A stretch of DNA of 64,000 nucleotides, taken from assembly GCF_029278605.1 (NCBI RefSeq), contig NZ_CP119574.1:620001-684000 (forward strand). Reading direction: 5' to 3'. The notes under the pieces were generated by a model. It did no database searches, had not been told where the DNA came from, and saw only the letters and a list, made by a program, of their open reading frames with translations. This DNA is from Cupriavidus sp. WKF15. GTDB lineage: Bacteria; Pseudomonadota; Gammaproteobacteria; Burkholderiales; Burkholderiaceae. Position numbers and translations under genes: made by a program. Positions 29,575-39,090 of this stretch are shown in pieces. The first letter of the stretch is position 1. Every line of letters starts with the position of its first letter.

Positions 29575-31035
29575 TCACGCCGCGCAAACTCTGCTGGTTC
29601 CTTGCGGCACGCCCGCCTGGATGCAGATGTGCTTCAACTCGGTAAAGTCGGCCAAGGCGTCGTACCCGTGGAGCCGTCCAAGTCCGCTCTGCCGATAGCC
29701 GCCCGTCTCCGCTTCGGCGAACAGGCGGTTGTGGTCGTTGACCCAGACGGTGCCGTTTCGCAAGGCCCGCGCAAGCCGCATGGCACGCTCGCCTTGTTGT
29801 GTCCACACGCTGGCGGACAGGCCGAAGACGGTGTTGTTGGCTTTTGCCAGTGCCTCGTCTTCGGTCGCGAAGGTCTCGAGCGTGGCGAACGGACCGAAAA
29901 TTTCCTCTTGGCAGAAGAAGGCATCGGGGTCGCTGTGTTCCACCAGCGTGGGGCTCAAGAAGGCGCCACGCGCTAGCGCGCCGGTTGGCACGGCGCCGCG
30001 CAGCAGTACCGAGTCGGCCTCGTCGCAGGCGCGCTCGACGAGGGCGCTGATCGCTGCGCGCGTCGGGTAGTCGATCAGCGGGCCGATTTGCGTGTCTGGC
30101 TCGATGCCGGGGCCGAGGCGAAACGCGGCAAGGGCCGCAGTCAAGTGCCTGCGCATCTGCGGTGCGATGGCCTCGTGTACCAGTATGCGCCGCGCCGCCG
30201 TGCATTGCTGGCCCGAGATGATGGTGGCCGCTAGCGCTAGCCGTTTCGCAACCGCCTCCGTGTCGACGTCATCGAACACCAGGCAGCACGATTTCCCGCC
30301 GAGTTCTAGCGAGAGCTTTTTCACACTATCCGCGGCGGCAATCATGATCTTCTTGCCGGTCGCGGTAGATCCGGTAAAGCTCACCACATCCACGTCGTGC
30401 GAACGCACCAGGCGGTCCGATGCGGCATAGCCCGTTTCGCAGACGAAATTGACGGCGCCGGCCGGCAGGCCGGTCCGCTCGAACAAGCGCAGCGTGGCCG
30501 CTGTGAATAGCGTGGTTTGCGCAGCAGCCTTGACCACTGCCGTGCAGCCGGCGGCGAGCGCCGGTGCGAGCGAGCGCACGAGCAGCACCGCCGGCGCGTT
30601 CCAGGGGACGATGATGGCGGCGACGCCGGCCGGCTCTCGCAGGATGGTCGATATCGTGCCGGGCTCCGGCTCCAGCACGTGGCCCGGAATGTGCCGCGCC
30701 AGCCCGGCGTAATAGCGGACTTCCGAGATGGCGGCGCCGATCTCGCCCCGGGCCTGCGCGATGGGCTTGCCGTTTTCGGCGGTGAGCAGTCGGGCCAAGG
30801 CCTCTCGCTCTCCTTCGAGCGCACCAGCCCAGGCGAGCAGCACATTCTGCCGCAGGCGGGCATCGTGGCCCCACGTCGTGCGTTCAAAGACGTGCCGCGC
30901 GGCGGCAATGGCAGCGCCGGCTTCCGTCGTCCCGCCGTCCGGGAATTTTCCGATCAGGGTTCCGTCCGCGGGGTTGATGCTATCGGCACAAGGCTCGCCG
31001 GACCAGGTGCCGGAAATCCAGTGTTGCGCGTTCAT
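29575..31035 (-). CDS. Aldehyde dehydrogenase, probable furfural/HMF dehydrogenase
   Basis: 486 residues. Superfamily marks: GVAAIIVPWNAPAVLLVRSL, cofactor loop VVSFTGSTATGKKIM, catalytic Glu in KLSLELGGKSCCLVFDDVD, catalytic Cys in ISGQQCTAARRILVHE, and FFCQEEIFGPFATLETF. Its ATG overlaps the LysR stop as ATGA, so it is co-transcribed with the regulator and belongs to the furan cluster. Expected role: oxidation of furfural to 2-furoate and of HMF or its derivatives to the acids, using NAD(P)+. An aldehyde dehydrogenase is associated with the hmf genes of C. basilensis. Substrate is inferred from context. Confidence 0.85.
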   Translation of the reverse strand: MNAQHWISGTWSGEPCADSINPADGTLIGKFPDGGTTEAGAAIAAARHVFERTTWGHDARLRQNVLLAWAGALEGEREALARLLTAENGKPIAQARGEIGAAISEVRYYAGLARHIPGHVLEPEPGTISTILREPAGVAAIIVPWNAPAVLLVRSLAPALAAGCTAVVKAAAQTTLFTAATLRLFERTGLPAGAVNFVCETGYAASDRLVRSHDVDVVSFTGSTATGKKIMIAAADSVKKLSLELGGKSCCLVFDDVDTEAVAKRLALAATIISGQQCTAARRILVHEAIAPQMRRHLTAALAAFRLGPGIEPDTQIGPLIDYPTRAAISALVERACDEADSVLLRGAVPTGALARGAFLSPTLVEHSDPDAFFCQEEIFGPFATLETFATEDEALAKANNTVFGLSASVWTQQGERAMRLARALRNGTVWVNDHNRLFAEAETGGYRQSGLGRLHGYDALADFTELKHICIQAGVPQGTSRVCAA

Positions 31036-31978
31036 TCGTTGTTCTCCTTGTTCGAGTCTGGACTGTCGGAAGACGCAGCGGCACGCGACGCGCGCTGGAT
31101 CTCGCCGGAAATGATGCCGATCAGCGCTTCCGCGGCGGTGCTGGGCGGGCGGCGGGGGTGACTGATGCGCACGATGTGCCGGACAAGACGAGGGGCGAGG
31201 ATGGAGTGCGCACGCAATGTGCCGTGGCCTACCGCGCGCTGCACCGCTATGCGGGGCAAGATGGTCGCCATGTTCGTCGACTCGACCAGCTTGACGATCG
31301 TGCCGAGCGCGTCGACCTCGTATTTCGGTGTGAGCATCAGGTCGAACTGGTGCGCCGCGCTGTCGAGAACGCCGCGCAGGCCGTGGCGTTTGGTTGGCAG
31401 GACCAGTTCCACCTGGGTAAGACTGGGCAACTGGACCGAGGCGGGCAGATCCGGGCCGTGGGCGGCGCTCGTTGCCAGCACCATTTCCTCGTCCAGCAGC
31501 GGCCGGGAGTCAAGGGACAATTTTGGGCGCGGGGCTTGTTGATGATGGCCACATCCAACTGACCGCCCGCTACCCAATCGATCAGCGTCGTGCTGTAGCC
31601 GTCAGCCACGGTCACCTCCACTTGCGGGTAACGCGCGCGGAAGCGGGCGAGCGACTCGGCGAGCGCGCCCTCCGCGATCGAGGCGATCAAGCCGATTGTG
31701 ATACTGCCGGAAATGATCTCCTCACGTTGCACCAGTTGTTCACGCGCATGCGTGATGTCGCGCATGATGGGCAGGAAGAGCCCGTACATCTGGCGGCCTG
31801 CCGGGGTTGGCGACATGCCGTGCGCGCCTCTTTCGAATAGCTTTTGATTCAGCTCTTCTTCGAGTTTTGCGATCTGCATGCTCAGTGCAGGCTGCACGAT
31901 ATGCAGTCGCTTGGCCGCTCGCGTGACGGAGCCGTCCTCGAACAGTGCAATAAAGTACTGGATTTGCTTTAAGTCCAT
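31032..31978 (-). pseudogene. LysR-family regulator (hmfR2-like), frameshifted
   Basis: The N-terminal half, LKQIQYFIALFEDGSVTRAA then LHIVQPALSMQIAKLEEELN, is an intact HTH closely similar to the LysR protein at 38021-38926. Near 31530 the frame shifts: after INKPR the correct continuation KLSLDSRPLLDEEMVLATSA lies one frame over and runs to the end. A one-base loss explains it. The C-terminal frame still overlaps the dehydrogenase start (ATGA), so the damage is recent or a sequencing error. It is divergent from hmfF across an intergenic region that carries the composite operator. Confidence 0.85.
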
Positions 31979-32186
31979 GTGCCAGGTGTGCCGCATTAAT
32001 CCATCATTAATAGTGATACATGAGATCAATTTATGTGAAGCGGTGATTTCGCGGCGCGGGGCGAGAATGCCGTTAAATGCCGCTGATCGTGCATTTCCTC
32101 GCGGCAGCGGAAAAAAAGCGGGGCGCTTCCGGGGGTCTCTCTATTAGCGTTGCGCGCTTGCAGCGTGTCATCAGGTCAAATACTTA

Positions 32187-32234
32187 TATCAACAACGATG
32201 ATATTTCGAATCAATAAACACTATTAGACCTGAT
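32187..32234 (+). promoter_or_regulatory. Candidate HmfR operator upstream of hmfF
   Basis: Composite of an inverted repeat TATCA-N7-TGATA (32187-32203), a LysR-type T-N11-A box, then exactly 5 bp, then a 26-bp AT-rich block (32209-32234). The block matches 22 of 26 bases of the block at 39113-39138, with core TATTAGA. The same order and spacing occur upstream of hmfA. It lies 88 bp before the hmfF ATG in the divergent hmfR2/hmfF intergenic region. Confidence 0.7.
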
Positions 32235-32321
32235 GTAGCTTCCTGACTAGGCTTGCCTCACCTTGCGTGCGGTGGGCCAGTCAGGACCTGGGCCGCACGC
32301 CGACGACTCAGGAGCAATGCA

Positions 32322-33815
32322 ATGTTCAGGCACATAGCCGAATCAACGTACCGCGCGCCGGAACCCATGGCGTTGCCGGAGGAGGCGCTGACCCTGCGCA
32401 GCTGGCTGCGCCACCTTGGCAACACCGGCAGGCTGGCGGCAATAGACGAGCCGGTTGCGCTTGAGCACACCCTTGCCGCGGTCGCCAAGCGGCTGGATGG
32501 CGAGCGCGCGGCCTTCTTCAACCGGCCCGGTGGCCATGCGATTCCAGTGGTGAGCGGATTCATGTCTCGCCGCTCGTGGATCGCCGAGGCGATGAGGGTG
32601 CCCGAAGACGGCTTGCTGGAACGCTTCCGCAGTGCGGCCGCGCAGCCCCTGCCGGTGCGCGAGATCGCCCAGTGCGAGGCAGCGTGCCAGCAGGTCATCC
32701 ACCTGGACAAGGTGAACCTACACGAACTGTTGCCCATCCCGACCCACAGCGAGCACGACAACGGTCCCTATATCACGGCCGGCCTGGCCATCGCGCGAAA
32801 CCCGCGCTCGGGCGTGCAGAACGTCTCGATCCACCGCATCCAGGTGCATGCGCCGGACCGCATGGCCATCCTGATGCTGCCACGCCATCTCGACGCGTTC
32901 TACCGTGCGGCCGAAGCATGCGGCGAGGCGCTGCCGATCGCCATCGTCATCGGTGTCGATCCTCTCACCATGCTGGCTTCGCAGGCCATCACACCGATCG
33001 ACCATGACGAATTGGAGATCGCCGGCGCGCTGCATGGGGCGCCGCTTCCCGTGATCAAGTGCCGCACCAGCGATGTGCGCGTGCCGGCCAATGCCGAGAT
33101 CGTGATCGAGGGCCGGCTTCTGCCCGGCGAGCGCGAGATGGAAGGACCCTTTGGCGAGTTTCCCAAGTACTACAGCAGCGCCGAGTTGCGCGAGGTCATC
33201 CAGGTCGATGCTGTCACGCACCGGCATCGCCCGATCTATCACACCATCGTGCCGGCGGAGATGGAGCACCTGCTGCTTGGGGCGATTCCGCGCGAGGCCA
33301 CCTTGCTGGCACATCTGCAGCGCAGCCATCCCGGGGTGCAGGATGTGCATCTGTCAGTGGGCGGCGTATGCCGGTACCACTTGTATGTGAAGCTCGACAA
33401 GAAGCGCGAGGGCGAGGCGAAGAACGTCATTCTCTCAGCGTTTGGCGCGCATTACGACATCAAGCAGGTGATCGTGGTGGATACCGATGTCGACGTCCAC
33501 GACCCCGCCGAGGTCGAATGGGCGGTCGCGACGCGCTTCCAGGCGGACCAGGACCTGGTGGTGATCGCGGGGGCGCAGGGCTCGGTGCTCGATCCCTCCA
33601 CGACCGTCGCGGCCAGCCTGTCCGGTATCGACAACCCGGAGCCGCACCTGCAAGGCATCTGCGCCAAAATGGGGCTCGACGCGACCCGCCCGGTCAAGTA
33701 TTCGGGGCATGTGTTCACGCGCGTGCGGATTCCAGGCGAGTCGACCATCGATGTGCAGGCGCTGGTGTCGGCCGACCCATCGCGCTGGAAAGCGTATCTC
33801 GGCGATGGAGCGTGA
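32322..33815 (+). CDS. hmfF: UbiD-family decarboxylase, 2,5-furandicarboxylate decarboxylase
   Basis: 497 residues. Prenylated-FMN-dependent decarboxylase: SGVQNVSIHRIQVHAPDRMA (cofactor-binding Asn and Arg region), the catalytic Glu loop REMEGPFGEFPKYYS, IPREATLLAHLQRSHPGVQD, and KNVILSAFGAHYDIKQVIVVD in the C-terminal domain. In the HMF pathway HmfF removes one carboxylate of 2,5-furandicarboxylate to give 2-furoate. It needs the flavin prenyltransferase encoded immediately downstream (4 bp). ATG at 32322 has GGAG at 32311-32314; an upstream in-frame start at 32253 lacks one. Cytoplasmic. Confidence 0.9.
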   Translation: MFRHIAESTYRAPEPMALPEEALTLRSWLRHLGNTGRLAAIDEPVALEHTLAAVAKRLDGERAAFFNRPGGHAIPVVSGFMSRRSWIAEAMRVPEDGLLERFRSAAAQPLPVREIAQCEAACQQVIHLDKVNLHELLPIPTHSEHDNGPYITAGLAIARNPRSGVQNVSIHRIQVHAPDRMAILMLPRHLDAFYRAAEACGEALPIAIVIGVDPLTMLASQAITPIDHDELEIAGALHGAPLPVIKCRTSDVRVPANAEIVIEGRLLPGEREMEGPFGEFPKYYSSAELREVIQVDAVTHRHRPIYHTIVPAEMEHLLLGAIPREATLLAHLQRSHPGVQDVHLSVGGVCRYHLYVKLDKKREGEAKNVILSAFGAHYDIKQVIVVDTDVDVHDPAEVEWAVATRFQADQDLVVIAGAQGSVLDPSTTVAASLSGIDNPEPHLQGICAKMGLDATRPVKYSGHVFTRVRIPGESTIDVQALVSADPSRWKAYLGDGA

Positions 33816-33819
33816 TGCC

Positions 33820-34413
33820 ATGGCCAGCCAGAAACGCATCATCGTCGGCATCTCCGGCGCCAGCGGCGCCGCCATCGGCGTCAACCTCCTCAAGGCGATA
33901 CGCAGCCTGGACAACGTCGAGTCGCATCTCATCGTGTCGGCTTCGGGCATGCTCACCGCGACCCAGGAACTCGGCATCAAGCGCAGCGAGCTCGAAGCGC
34001 TTGCCGACATCGTGCATAACGTGCGCGATATCGGCGCGACCGTAGCTAGCGGCTCCTTCGTGACCGCGGGCATGGTGGTTGCGCCGTGCTCGATGAAGAC
34101 GCTGGCATCGGTGGCCAACGGGTACTCCGACAACCTGCTGACGCGTGCCGCGGACGTGGTGCTCAAGGAGCGGCGGCGCCTGGTGCTGGTGGCGCGCGAA
34201 ACCCCGCTGAACCTGGCCCATCTGCGCAACATGGTGCACGCCACCGAGATGGGCGCGGTCGTGATGCCGCCCGTTCCCGCCTTCTACACGCGTCCGGTCA
34301 GCATCGAAGACGTGGTCAATCACACCGTGGGTCGCATCCTCGACCTGTTCCAGATCGAGCACGACACGCTGGCCAGCCGCTGGTCGGGGCTCGCTCACGA
34401 TTTCGCCGGCTGA
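33820..34413 (+). CDS. hmfG: UbiX-family flavin prenyltransferase
   Basis: About 197 residues. Makes prenylated FMN from FMN and dimethylallyl (pyro)phosphate for HmfF. Family motifs: GISGASGAAIGVNLLKAI at the N-terminus, the FVTAGMVVAPCSMKTLASVANG block, LTRAADVVLKERRRLVLVARETPLNLAHLRNM and MPPVPAFYTRPVSIEDVV, all standard for UbiX/Pad1. Two starts are possible: 33805, overlapping hmfF, or 33820 with GGAG nine bases upstream; I use 33820. Translational coupling with hmfF is likely. Confidence 0.93.
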   Translation: MASQKRIIVGISGASGAAIGVNLLKAIRSLDNVESHLIVSASGMLTATQELGIKRSELEALADIVHNVRDIGATVASGSFVTAGMVVAPCSMKTLASVANGYSDNLLTRAADVVLKERRRLVLVARETPLNLAHLRNMVHATEMGAVVMPPVPAFYTRPVSIEDVVNHTVGRILDLFQIEHDTLASRWSGLAHDFAG

Positions 34414-34482
34414 ACGCCAGCGCAGCGAACCGGGGCGTCGATCCTGGCCGCGCCTTGAATACTGAACCAGCAGGAGACAGAC

Positions 34483-35445
34483 ATGAAAACGTGGCTCGCC
34501 CATGCCGGGCTCGCTTTGCTGTTGGCAACGGGACTTGCCCATGCGGACGGCTATCCCGCCAAGCCGATCCGCATCGTGGTGCCGTACCCGCCCGGCGGCT
34601 TTAACGACACGCTGGCCCGCATCGTCGGCAGCCGGCTCACCGCAGCCTGGGGCCAGCCCGTGGTGGTGGACAACAAGCCCGGGGCGGGCACGATCATCGG
34701 CACCTCGTTCGTGGCCAAGGCCGCGCCCGATGGCTACACCCTGCTGGTGGTGCAGTTCCCCTTTGGTGCCAATCCCTGGCTCTATAAGTCGCTGCCTTAC
34801 GACACCCTCAAGGGCTTCACGCCCGTCATCCTGGCTGGGCAGTCGCCGATGACCCTGGTGGTGACAAGCGGGTCGCCGATCCGGTCCGTGGACGATCTCG
34901 TCAAAGCCGCGAAAGGCATGCCCGGCAAGATCAACTATGGCTCGTCGGGCAGCGGTTCATCCAATCACCTTGCCATGGCGCTGTTCGAGCGCAGTGCCGG
35001 CGTCTCGCTTGCCCAGGTGCCTTACAAGGGCAGCACGCCCATGCTGACCGACCTGGCTGGCGGGCAGGTCGAAGTGGCCTTCGACGCCTTGCCCCATGTG
35101 TTGCCGTTCGTGAAGTCCGGCAAGGTACGCGCGCTCGCCGTGGCGGACCGGAGCCGCTTCGCGTCGCTTTCCACAGTGCCCACCATGGCGGAGAGCGGCC
35201 TGCCCGGCTACGACGCGTCATCGTGGCACGGCATTGTCGCGCCGGCCGGCACGCCCCCGGAGACCGTGCGAAAGCTGAACGCGCAGATCAACGACGCGCT
35301 GCGCACGGCGGAGGTGCGCAACATCTTCCACGACCAGGGCGTCAGTCCGGCCGGCGGCAGCCCGGCGGACTTCTCGGCGTTCATCGGCAAGGAATTGGCG
35401 AAGTGGAAGCAGGTGGTGCATGACGCGGCGATCCCCTTGCAATGA
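34483..35445 (+). CDS. Bug/TctC-family periplasmic solute-binding protein
   Basis: 320 residues with a signal peptide (MKTWLAHAGLALLLATGLAHA). The mature part begins YPAKPIRIVVPYPPGGFNDT, the Bug signature, and continues PVVVDNKPGAGTIIGTSFVA and YGSSGSGSSNHLAM. Bug proteins bind small carboxylates in the periplasm, yet no TctAB membrane partners are present here, as is common in Burkholderiales. Lying between hmfG and hmfH it may bind furoate, FDCA or HMF acid, either for uptake or for sensing. GGAG at 34471-34474 precedes the ATG. Confidence 0.92.
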   Translation: MKTWLAHAGLALLLATGLAHADGYPAKPIRIVVPYPPGGFNDTLARIVGSRLTAAWGQPVVVDNKPGAGTIIGTSFVAKAAPDGYTLLVVQFPFGANPWLYKSLPYDTLKGFTPVILAGQSPMTLVVTSGSPIRSVDDLVKAAKGMPGKINYGSSGSGSSNHLAMALFERSAGVSLAQVPYKGSTPMLTDLAGGQVEVAFDALPHVLPFVKSGKVRALAVADRSRFASLSTVPTMAESGLPGYDASSWHGIVAPAGTPPETVRKLNAQINDALRTAEVRNIFHDQGVSPAGGSPADFSAFIGKELAKWKQVVHDAAIPLQ

Positions 35446-35479
35446 CGCAGCAACGACGCACATGACAAGGGGAGAACAC

Positions 35480-37219
35480 GTGGGAACGCCGAGGGACCGC
35501 TTCGACTATGTGATCGTTGGTGGCGGGTCCGCCGGCTGCGTGCTGGCCAATCGCCTGTCGCGGGACCCGGGCATACGCGTCGCGCTGATCGAGGGGGGCG
35601 TCGATACTCCGCCTGGCGCGGTGCCGGCGGAGATTCTCGACAGCTATCCGATGCCCTTGTTCTTCGGCGACCGGTACATCTGGCCATCGCTGCAGGCGCG
35701 CGCCGTGGCAGGGGGGCCCGCCAAGCTCTACGAGCAAGCGCGCGTCATAGGCGGCGGATCGAGCATTAATGTGCAGGCCGCCAACCGCGGGCTGCCGCGC
35801 GACTACGACGAGTGGGCGGCGTCGGGCGCGCCCGGCTGGTCATGGCAGGACGTGTTGCCGTTTTTCCGCAAGCTCGAACGCGATGTGGATTTCGCCAGCA
35901 GCCCGATGCACGGCAGCGACGGCCCGGTGCCGATCCGCCGCATCCCGCCGCAGGCGTGGCCGCCGTTCTGCACGGCATTTGCGCAAGCGATGGGCCGCAG
36001 CGGTTTGTCCGCGCTGGACGACCAGAACGCGGAGTTCGGCGATGGCTGGTTTCCCGCTGCCTTCTCGAACGTCGATGGCAAGCGGGTGTCGACCGCCATC
36101 GCCTATCTCGATGCGCACACGCGCAAGCGGACCAATCTGCGGATCTTTGCCGAGACAACGGTGAAGGAGCTCGTCGTATCCGGACGGGAAGCGCGCGGGG
36201 TGATCGCCGTTCGTGCCGACGGAGCGCGGCTGGCGCTGGAAGCCGGAGAGGTCATCGTGTCCGCGGGCGCGCTGCAGTCGCCCGCTATCCTGATGCGCGC
36301 GGGGATTGGCGACGCGGCCGCGCTGCAGGCGCTCGGCATCGAGGTGGTGGCCGACCGGCCCGGCGTTGGCCGCAATCTCCAGGATCATCCTGCGCTGACC
36401 TTCTGCCAGTTCCTCGCGCCCGAGTACCGCATGCCGCTCTCGCGCCGGCGCTCGAGCATGACGGCGGCGCGCTTCTCATCCGAAGTGCCGGGCGGGGAAG
36501 CATCGGACATGTATTTGTCCAGCTCGACGCGGGCGGGCTGGCATGCGCTCGGTAATCGGCTCGGCCTCTTCTTCCTGTGGTGCAACCGGCCATTCTCGCG
36601 CGGGCAGGTGAGCCTTGCGGGAGCCCAGCCGGATGTGCCGCCAATGGTGGAGCTCAACCTGCTAGACGACGAGCGGGATCTGCGACGCATGGTGGCTGGT
36701 GTGCGCAGGCTGGTGCGGATTGTCGGTGCGTCGGCCTTGTATCAGCATCCGGATGATTTCTTCCCCGCTATGTTTTCGCCGCGCGTCAAGGCACTGAGCC
36801 GCGTGAGCCGCGGCAATGCGTTGCTCACCGGGTTGCTGGGGGCACTGCTCGATGTCTCGGGGCCGCTACGCAGAAGCCTGATCGCGCGCTTTGTCACGGG
36901 CGGGGCAAACCTGGCCAGCCTGCTCGCGGATGAGTCCGCGTTGGAGGGCTTCGTGCGCCAGAGCGTCTTCGGGGTCTGGCATGCCAGCGGCACTTGCCGG
37001 ATGGGCGCGCATGCGGACCGGAGCGCGGTGACGGATGCAACGGGCCGCGTCCACGATGTCGGCCGGCTGCGCGTCGTCGACGCGTCGCTGATGCCTCGGC
37101 TGCCGACGGCCAATACCAACATTCCCACCATCATGCTCGCGGAAAAGATCGCCGATGCCGTGTTGGCCGAGCGCCGCGCAACCCGGCGGGCGTTGAGCGA
37201 AGTTGCCGATCCGGGCTGA
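35480..37219 (+). CDS. hmfH: GMC-family FAD oxidoreductase, HMF/furfural oxidoreductase
   Basis: 579 residues. Choline-dehydrogenase-like flavoenzyme: FAD fold YVIVGGGSAGCVLANRLS, GGGSSINVQAANRG (second GMC block), substrate-domain SAGALQSPAILMRAGIG, and C-terminal active-site His in WHASGTCRMGAHAD with the paired Asn in PTANTNIPTIMLAEKIADA. In C. basilensis HMF14 HmfH oxidises HMF and HMF acid stepwise to FDCA with oxygen. The GTG at 35480 has AGGGGAG upstream; an ATG at 35462 is an alternative. No export signal is visible, so it is probably cytoplasmic. Confidence 0.85.
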   Translation: MGTPRDRFDYVIVGGGSAGCVLANRLSRDPGIRVALIEGGVDTPPGAVPAEILDSYPMPLFFGDRYIWPSLQARAVAGGPAKLYEQARVIGGGSSINVQAANRGLPRDYDEWAASGAPGWSWQDVLPFFRKLERDVDFASSPMHGSDGPVPIRRIPPQAWPPFCTAFAQAMGRSGLSALDDQNAEFGDGWFPAAFSNVDGKRVSTAIAYLDAHTRKRTNLRIFAETTVKELVVSGREARGVIAVRADGARLALEAGEVIVSAGALQSPAILMRAGIGDAAALQALGIEVVADRPGVGRNLQDHPALTFCQFLAPEYRMPLSRRRSSMTAARFSSEVPGGEASDMYLSSSTRAGWHALGNRLGLFFLWCNRPFSRGQVSLAGAQPDVPPMVELNLLDDERDLRRMVAGVRRLVRIVGASALYQHPDDFFPAMFSPRVKALSRVSRGNALLTGLLGALLDVSGPLRRSLIARFVTGGANLASLLADESALEGFVRQSVFGVWHASGTCRMGAHADRSAVTDATGRVHDVGRLRVVDASLMPRLPTANTNIPTIMLAEKIADAVLAERRATRRALSEVADPG

Positions 37220-37298
37220 ACACCGAAGCTGAAAGCCAAAGGTGAACACCGAAGCTGCACTATGGCGCGCCACCAGCGCCTGGAACGAGGAGACGACG

Positions 37299-38000
37299 AT
37301 GAAATACGATGACGAAGTCCGCGCACGCTCTTACCGCTTCCGCGACGAGTATGTCGCGTCCACGCCCGCGTGGTACCGCGGCGAACTGCATCTCGCCTTC
37401 ACGCTGCTGTTCACGGGTGGGGTGATTGCCTGGTGCGCGATGAAACTGCAAGCACCGACGCTGGCGCAGTGGCTCGCGATCGTGCCGATTTTCCTGTTCG
37501 GGAACTGGGCCGAGTGGGCCGCGCACCGCTATGTACTGCATCGGCCGACGCGCTTTTTCAGCATGATCTACAAACGGCATTGCGCGGTGCATCATCGCTT
37601 CTTCACGCACCTTACGCTTGAGTACAAAGGCCAGAAGCACTGGCGCGCCTTGTTGTTCCCGCCCTTTGCGCCGGTAGCCTTCGTGCTGGCAGCCCTGCCG
37701 TTCGCGCTGGTGATCGGCGTGGTGTTCTCGAAGAACGCGGGCTATATCGCGCTGATGACGATGGCGGCGTACTACCTGATGTACGAGGGCCTGCATACAC
37801 TGTCGCACATCACGGATAGCCCGCTGCTGGACCGGATGCCGTTCGTGGGGACCGTGCGGCGCCTGCACGTCACGCATCACGATCCTGAGCTGATGGCCAC
37901 GCAGAACTTCAACCTGACCTTCCCGATCTGCGACACGCTGTTCGGCACGCGCAGCGATGCGCCGCGCGAGGTGCGCAGCCCGGTGGAAAGCCGGCGGTAG
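37299..38000 (+). CDS. Membrane fatty acid hydroxylase / sterol desaturase superfamily protein
   Basis: 233 residues, inner membrane, four or so hydrophobic segments. Di-iron histidine boxes are all visible: HRYVLH near residue 76, HCAVHHRFFTH near 94, HTLSH near 166 and HVTHH near 190. Such enzymes hydroxylate lipids or small hydrophobic molecules using O2 and an external electron donor. It follows hmfH by 79 bp with a GAGGAGA site and ends facing the hmfR1-like gene. I know no assigned role for it in furan catabolism; lipid remodelling against toxic furans or hydroxylation of a furanic alcohol are guesses. Confidence 0.85.
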   Translation: MKYDDEVRARSYRFRDEYVASTPAWYRGELHLAFTLLFTGGVIAWCAMKLQAPTLAQWLAIVPIFLFGNWAEWAAHRYVLHRPTRFFSMIYKRHCAVHHRFFTHLTLEYKGQKHWRALLFPPFAPVAFVLAALPFALVIGVVFSKNAGYIALMTMAAYYLMYEGLHTLSHITDSPLLDRMPFVGTVRRLHVTHHDPELMATQNFNLTFPICDTLFGTRSDAPREVRSPVESRR

Positions 38001-38020
38001 CCAGGGCCACTGCGCCAGGA

Positions 38021-38926
38021 TCAGGCTGGCGTTCCGGATACCCTGCTGATCTCCTCGGCCACGATCGCGATCAGCGCGTCGGCGGCCGTGCTGAGCGGGC
38101 GCTGCGGATGGCTCACGCACACCAGGTGGCGCACGATGCGCGGCGCCAGGATCGGGTACATGCGCAGCCGGCCCTCATCCACCGCGCGCTGCACCACGAT
38201 GCGTGGCAGCACCGTGGCAAAGCGCGTGGCCTCGACGAACTGCACGATGGTGCCGAGGATGTCGATCTCGAATTTTGGCTGCAGCGTGACGTCTTCGATC
38301 TGCGTCGCGGCGTCCAGCACGCCGCGCAAGCCATGACGTTTGGTGGGCAGCACCAGTTCCAGCCCGGGCAGCTTGGTGAGTTCCACCGCCGCCGGCAGTT
38401 CCGGGCCATGCTCGGCGCTGGTGACCAGCACCATTTCCTCGTCATGCAGGGATTGCACATGGAGCGAGAGCTTGCCACGGGGCTTATGCACCACCGCCGC
38501 GTCGAGCTGGCCGGCGGAGACCAGGTCGATCAGCGTGGCGCTGAATCCGTCCGCGACCGATACCTCCACATTCGGGTAGCGCGCGTTGAAGCGTGCCAGC
38601 GACCCCACCAGTACGCTTTCCGTTTCCGACGCCACCATGCCGATGGAGATCCTGCCGGCCACCTGCTCTTCGCGTTGCATCAGTTGCTGCCGCGCATTGG
38701 CGAGGTCCCGCGTGATCGGCAGGAACAGCCGGTACATCATGCGGCCGGCGGCGGTCGGCACCATGCCGTGCGGGATGCGATCGAACAGCTTCTGCCCGAA
38801 CTCTTCCTCCAGCTTGGCGATCTGCATGCTCAGCGCCGGCTGCACGATATTCAGCCGCTTGGCCGCGCGTGTGACGGAGCCATCTTCGAACAGCGCGATA
38901 AAGTACTGGATCTGTCTGAGGTCCAT
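38021..38926 (-). CDS. hmfR1: LysR-family regulator of furan degradation (hmfR1-like)
   Basis: 301 residues, intact. HTH: LRQIQYFIALFEDGSVTRAA, LNIVQPALSMQIAKLEEEFG. Co-inducer domain: GRISIGMVASETESVLVGSL, then FSATLIDLVSAGQLDAAVVH and LSLHDEEMVLVTSAEHGP-type residues. It is close to the broken regulator at 31032 throughout. Divergent from hmfA with the composite operator at 39091-39138 between them. LysR proteins bind T-N11-A sites and activate on inducer binding; the probable inducer is furoate, furoyl-CoA or FDCA. It may serve both hmf promoters because its paralogue is broken. Confidence 0.88.
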   Translation of the reverse strand: MDLRQIQYFIALFEDGSVTRAAKRLNIVQPALSMQIAKLEEEFGQKLFDRIPHGMVPTAAGRMMYRLFLPITRDLANARQQLMQREEQVAGRISIGMVASETESVLVGSLARFNARYPNVEVSVADGFSATLIDLVSAGQLDAAVVHKPRGKLSLHVQSLHDEEMVLVTSAEHGPELPAAVELTKLPGLELVLPTKRHGLRGVLDAATQIEDVTLQPKFEIDILGTIVQFVEATRFATVLPRIVVQRAVDEGRLRMYPILAPRIVRHLVCVSHPQRPLSTAADALIAIVAEEISRVSGTPA

Positions 38927-39090
38927 GCTATGTGGGTCGATTCAGTATCAACGAATTTGTATAACGGGGCTGAGCGTATCAGCTTTTTTGCTGCGGCAGG
39001 TTTCGGGAAACCTGGCCGATGTGCAGGGAAAACCCTTATCTGTGACGTGCTGTGAGGCCGCATGCGCCCACTAAGGACCGCCCTGTATTG

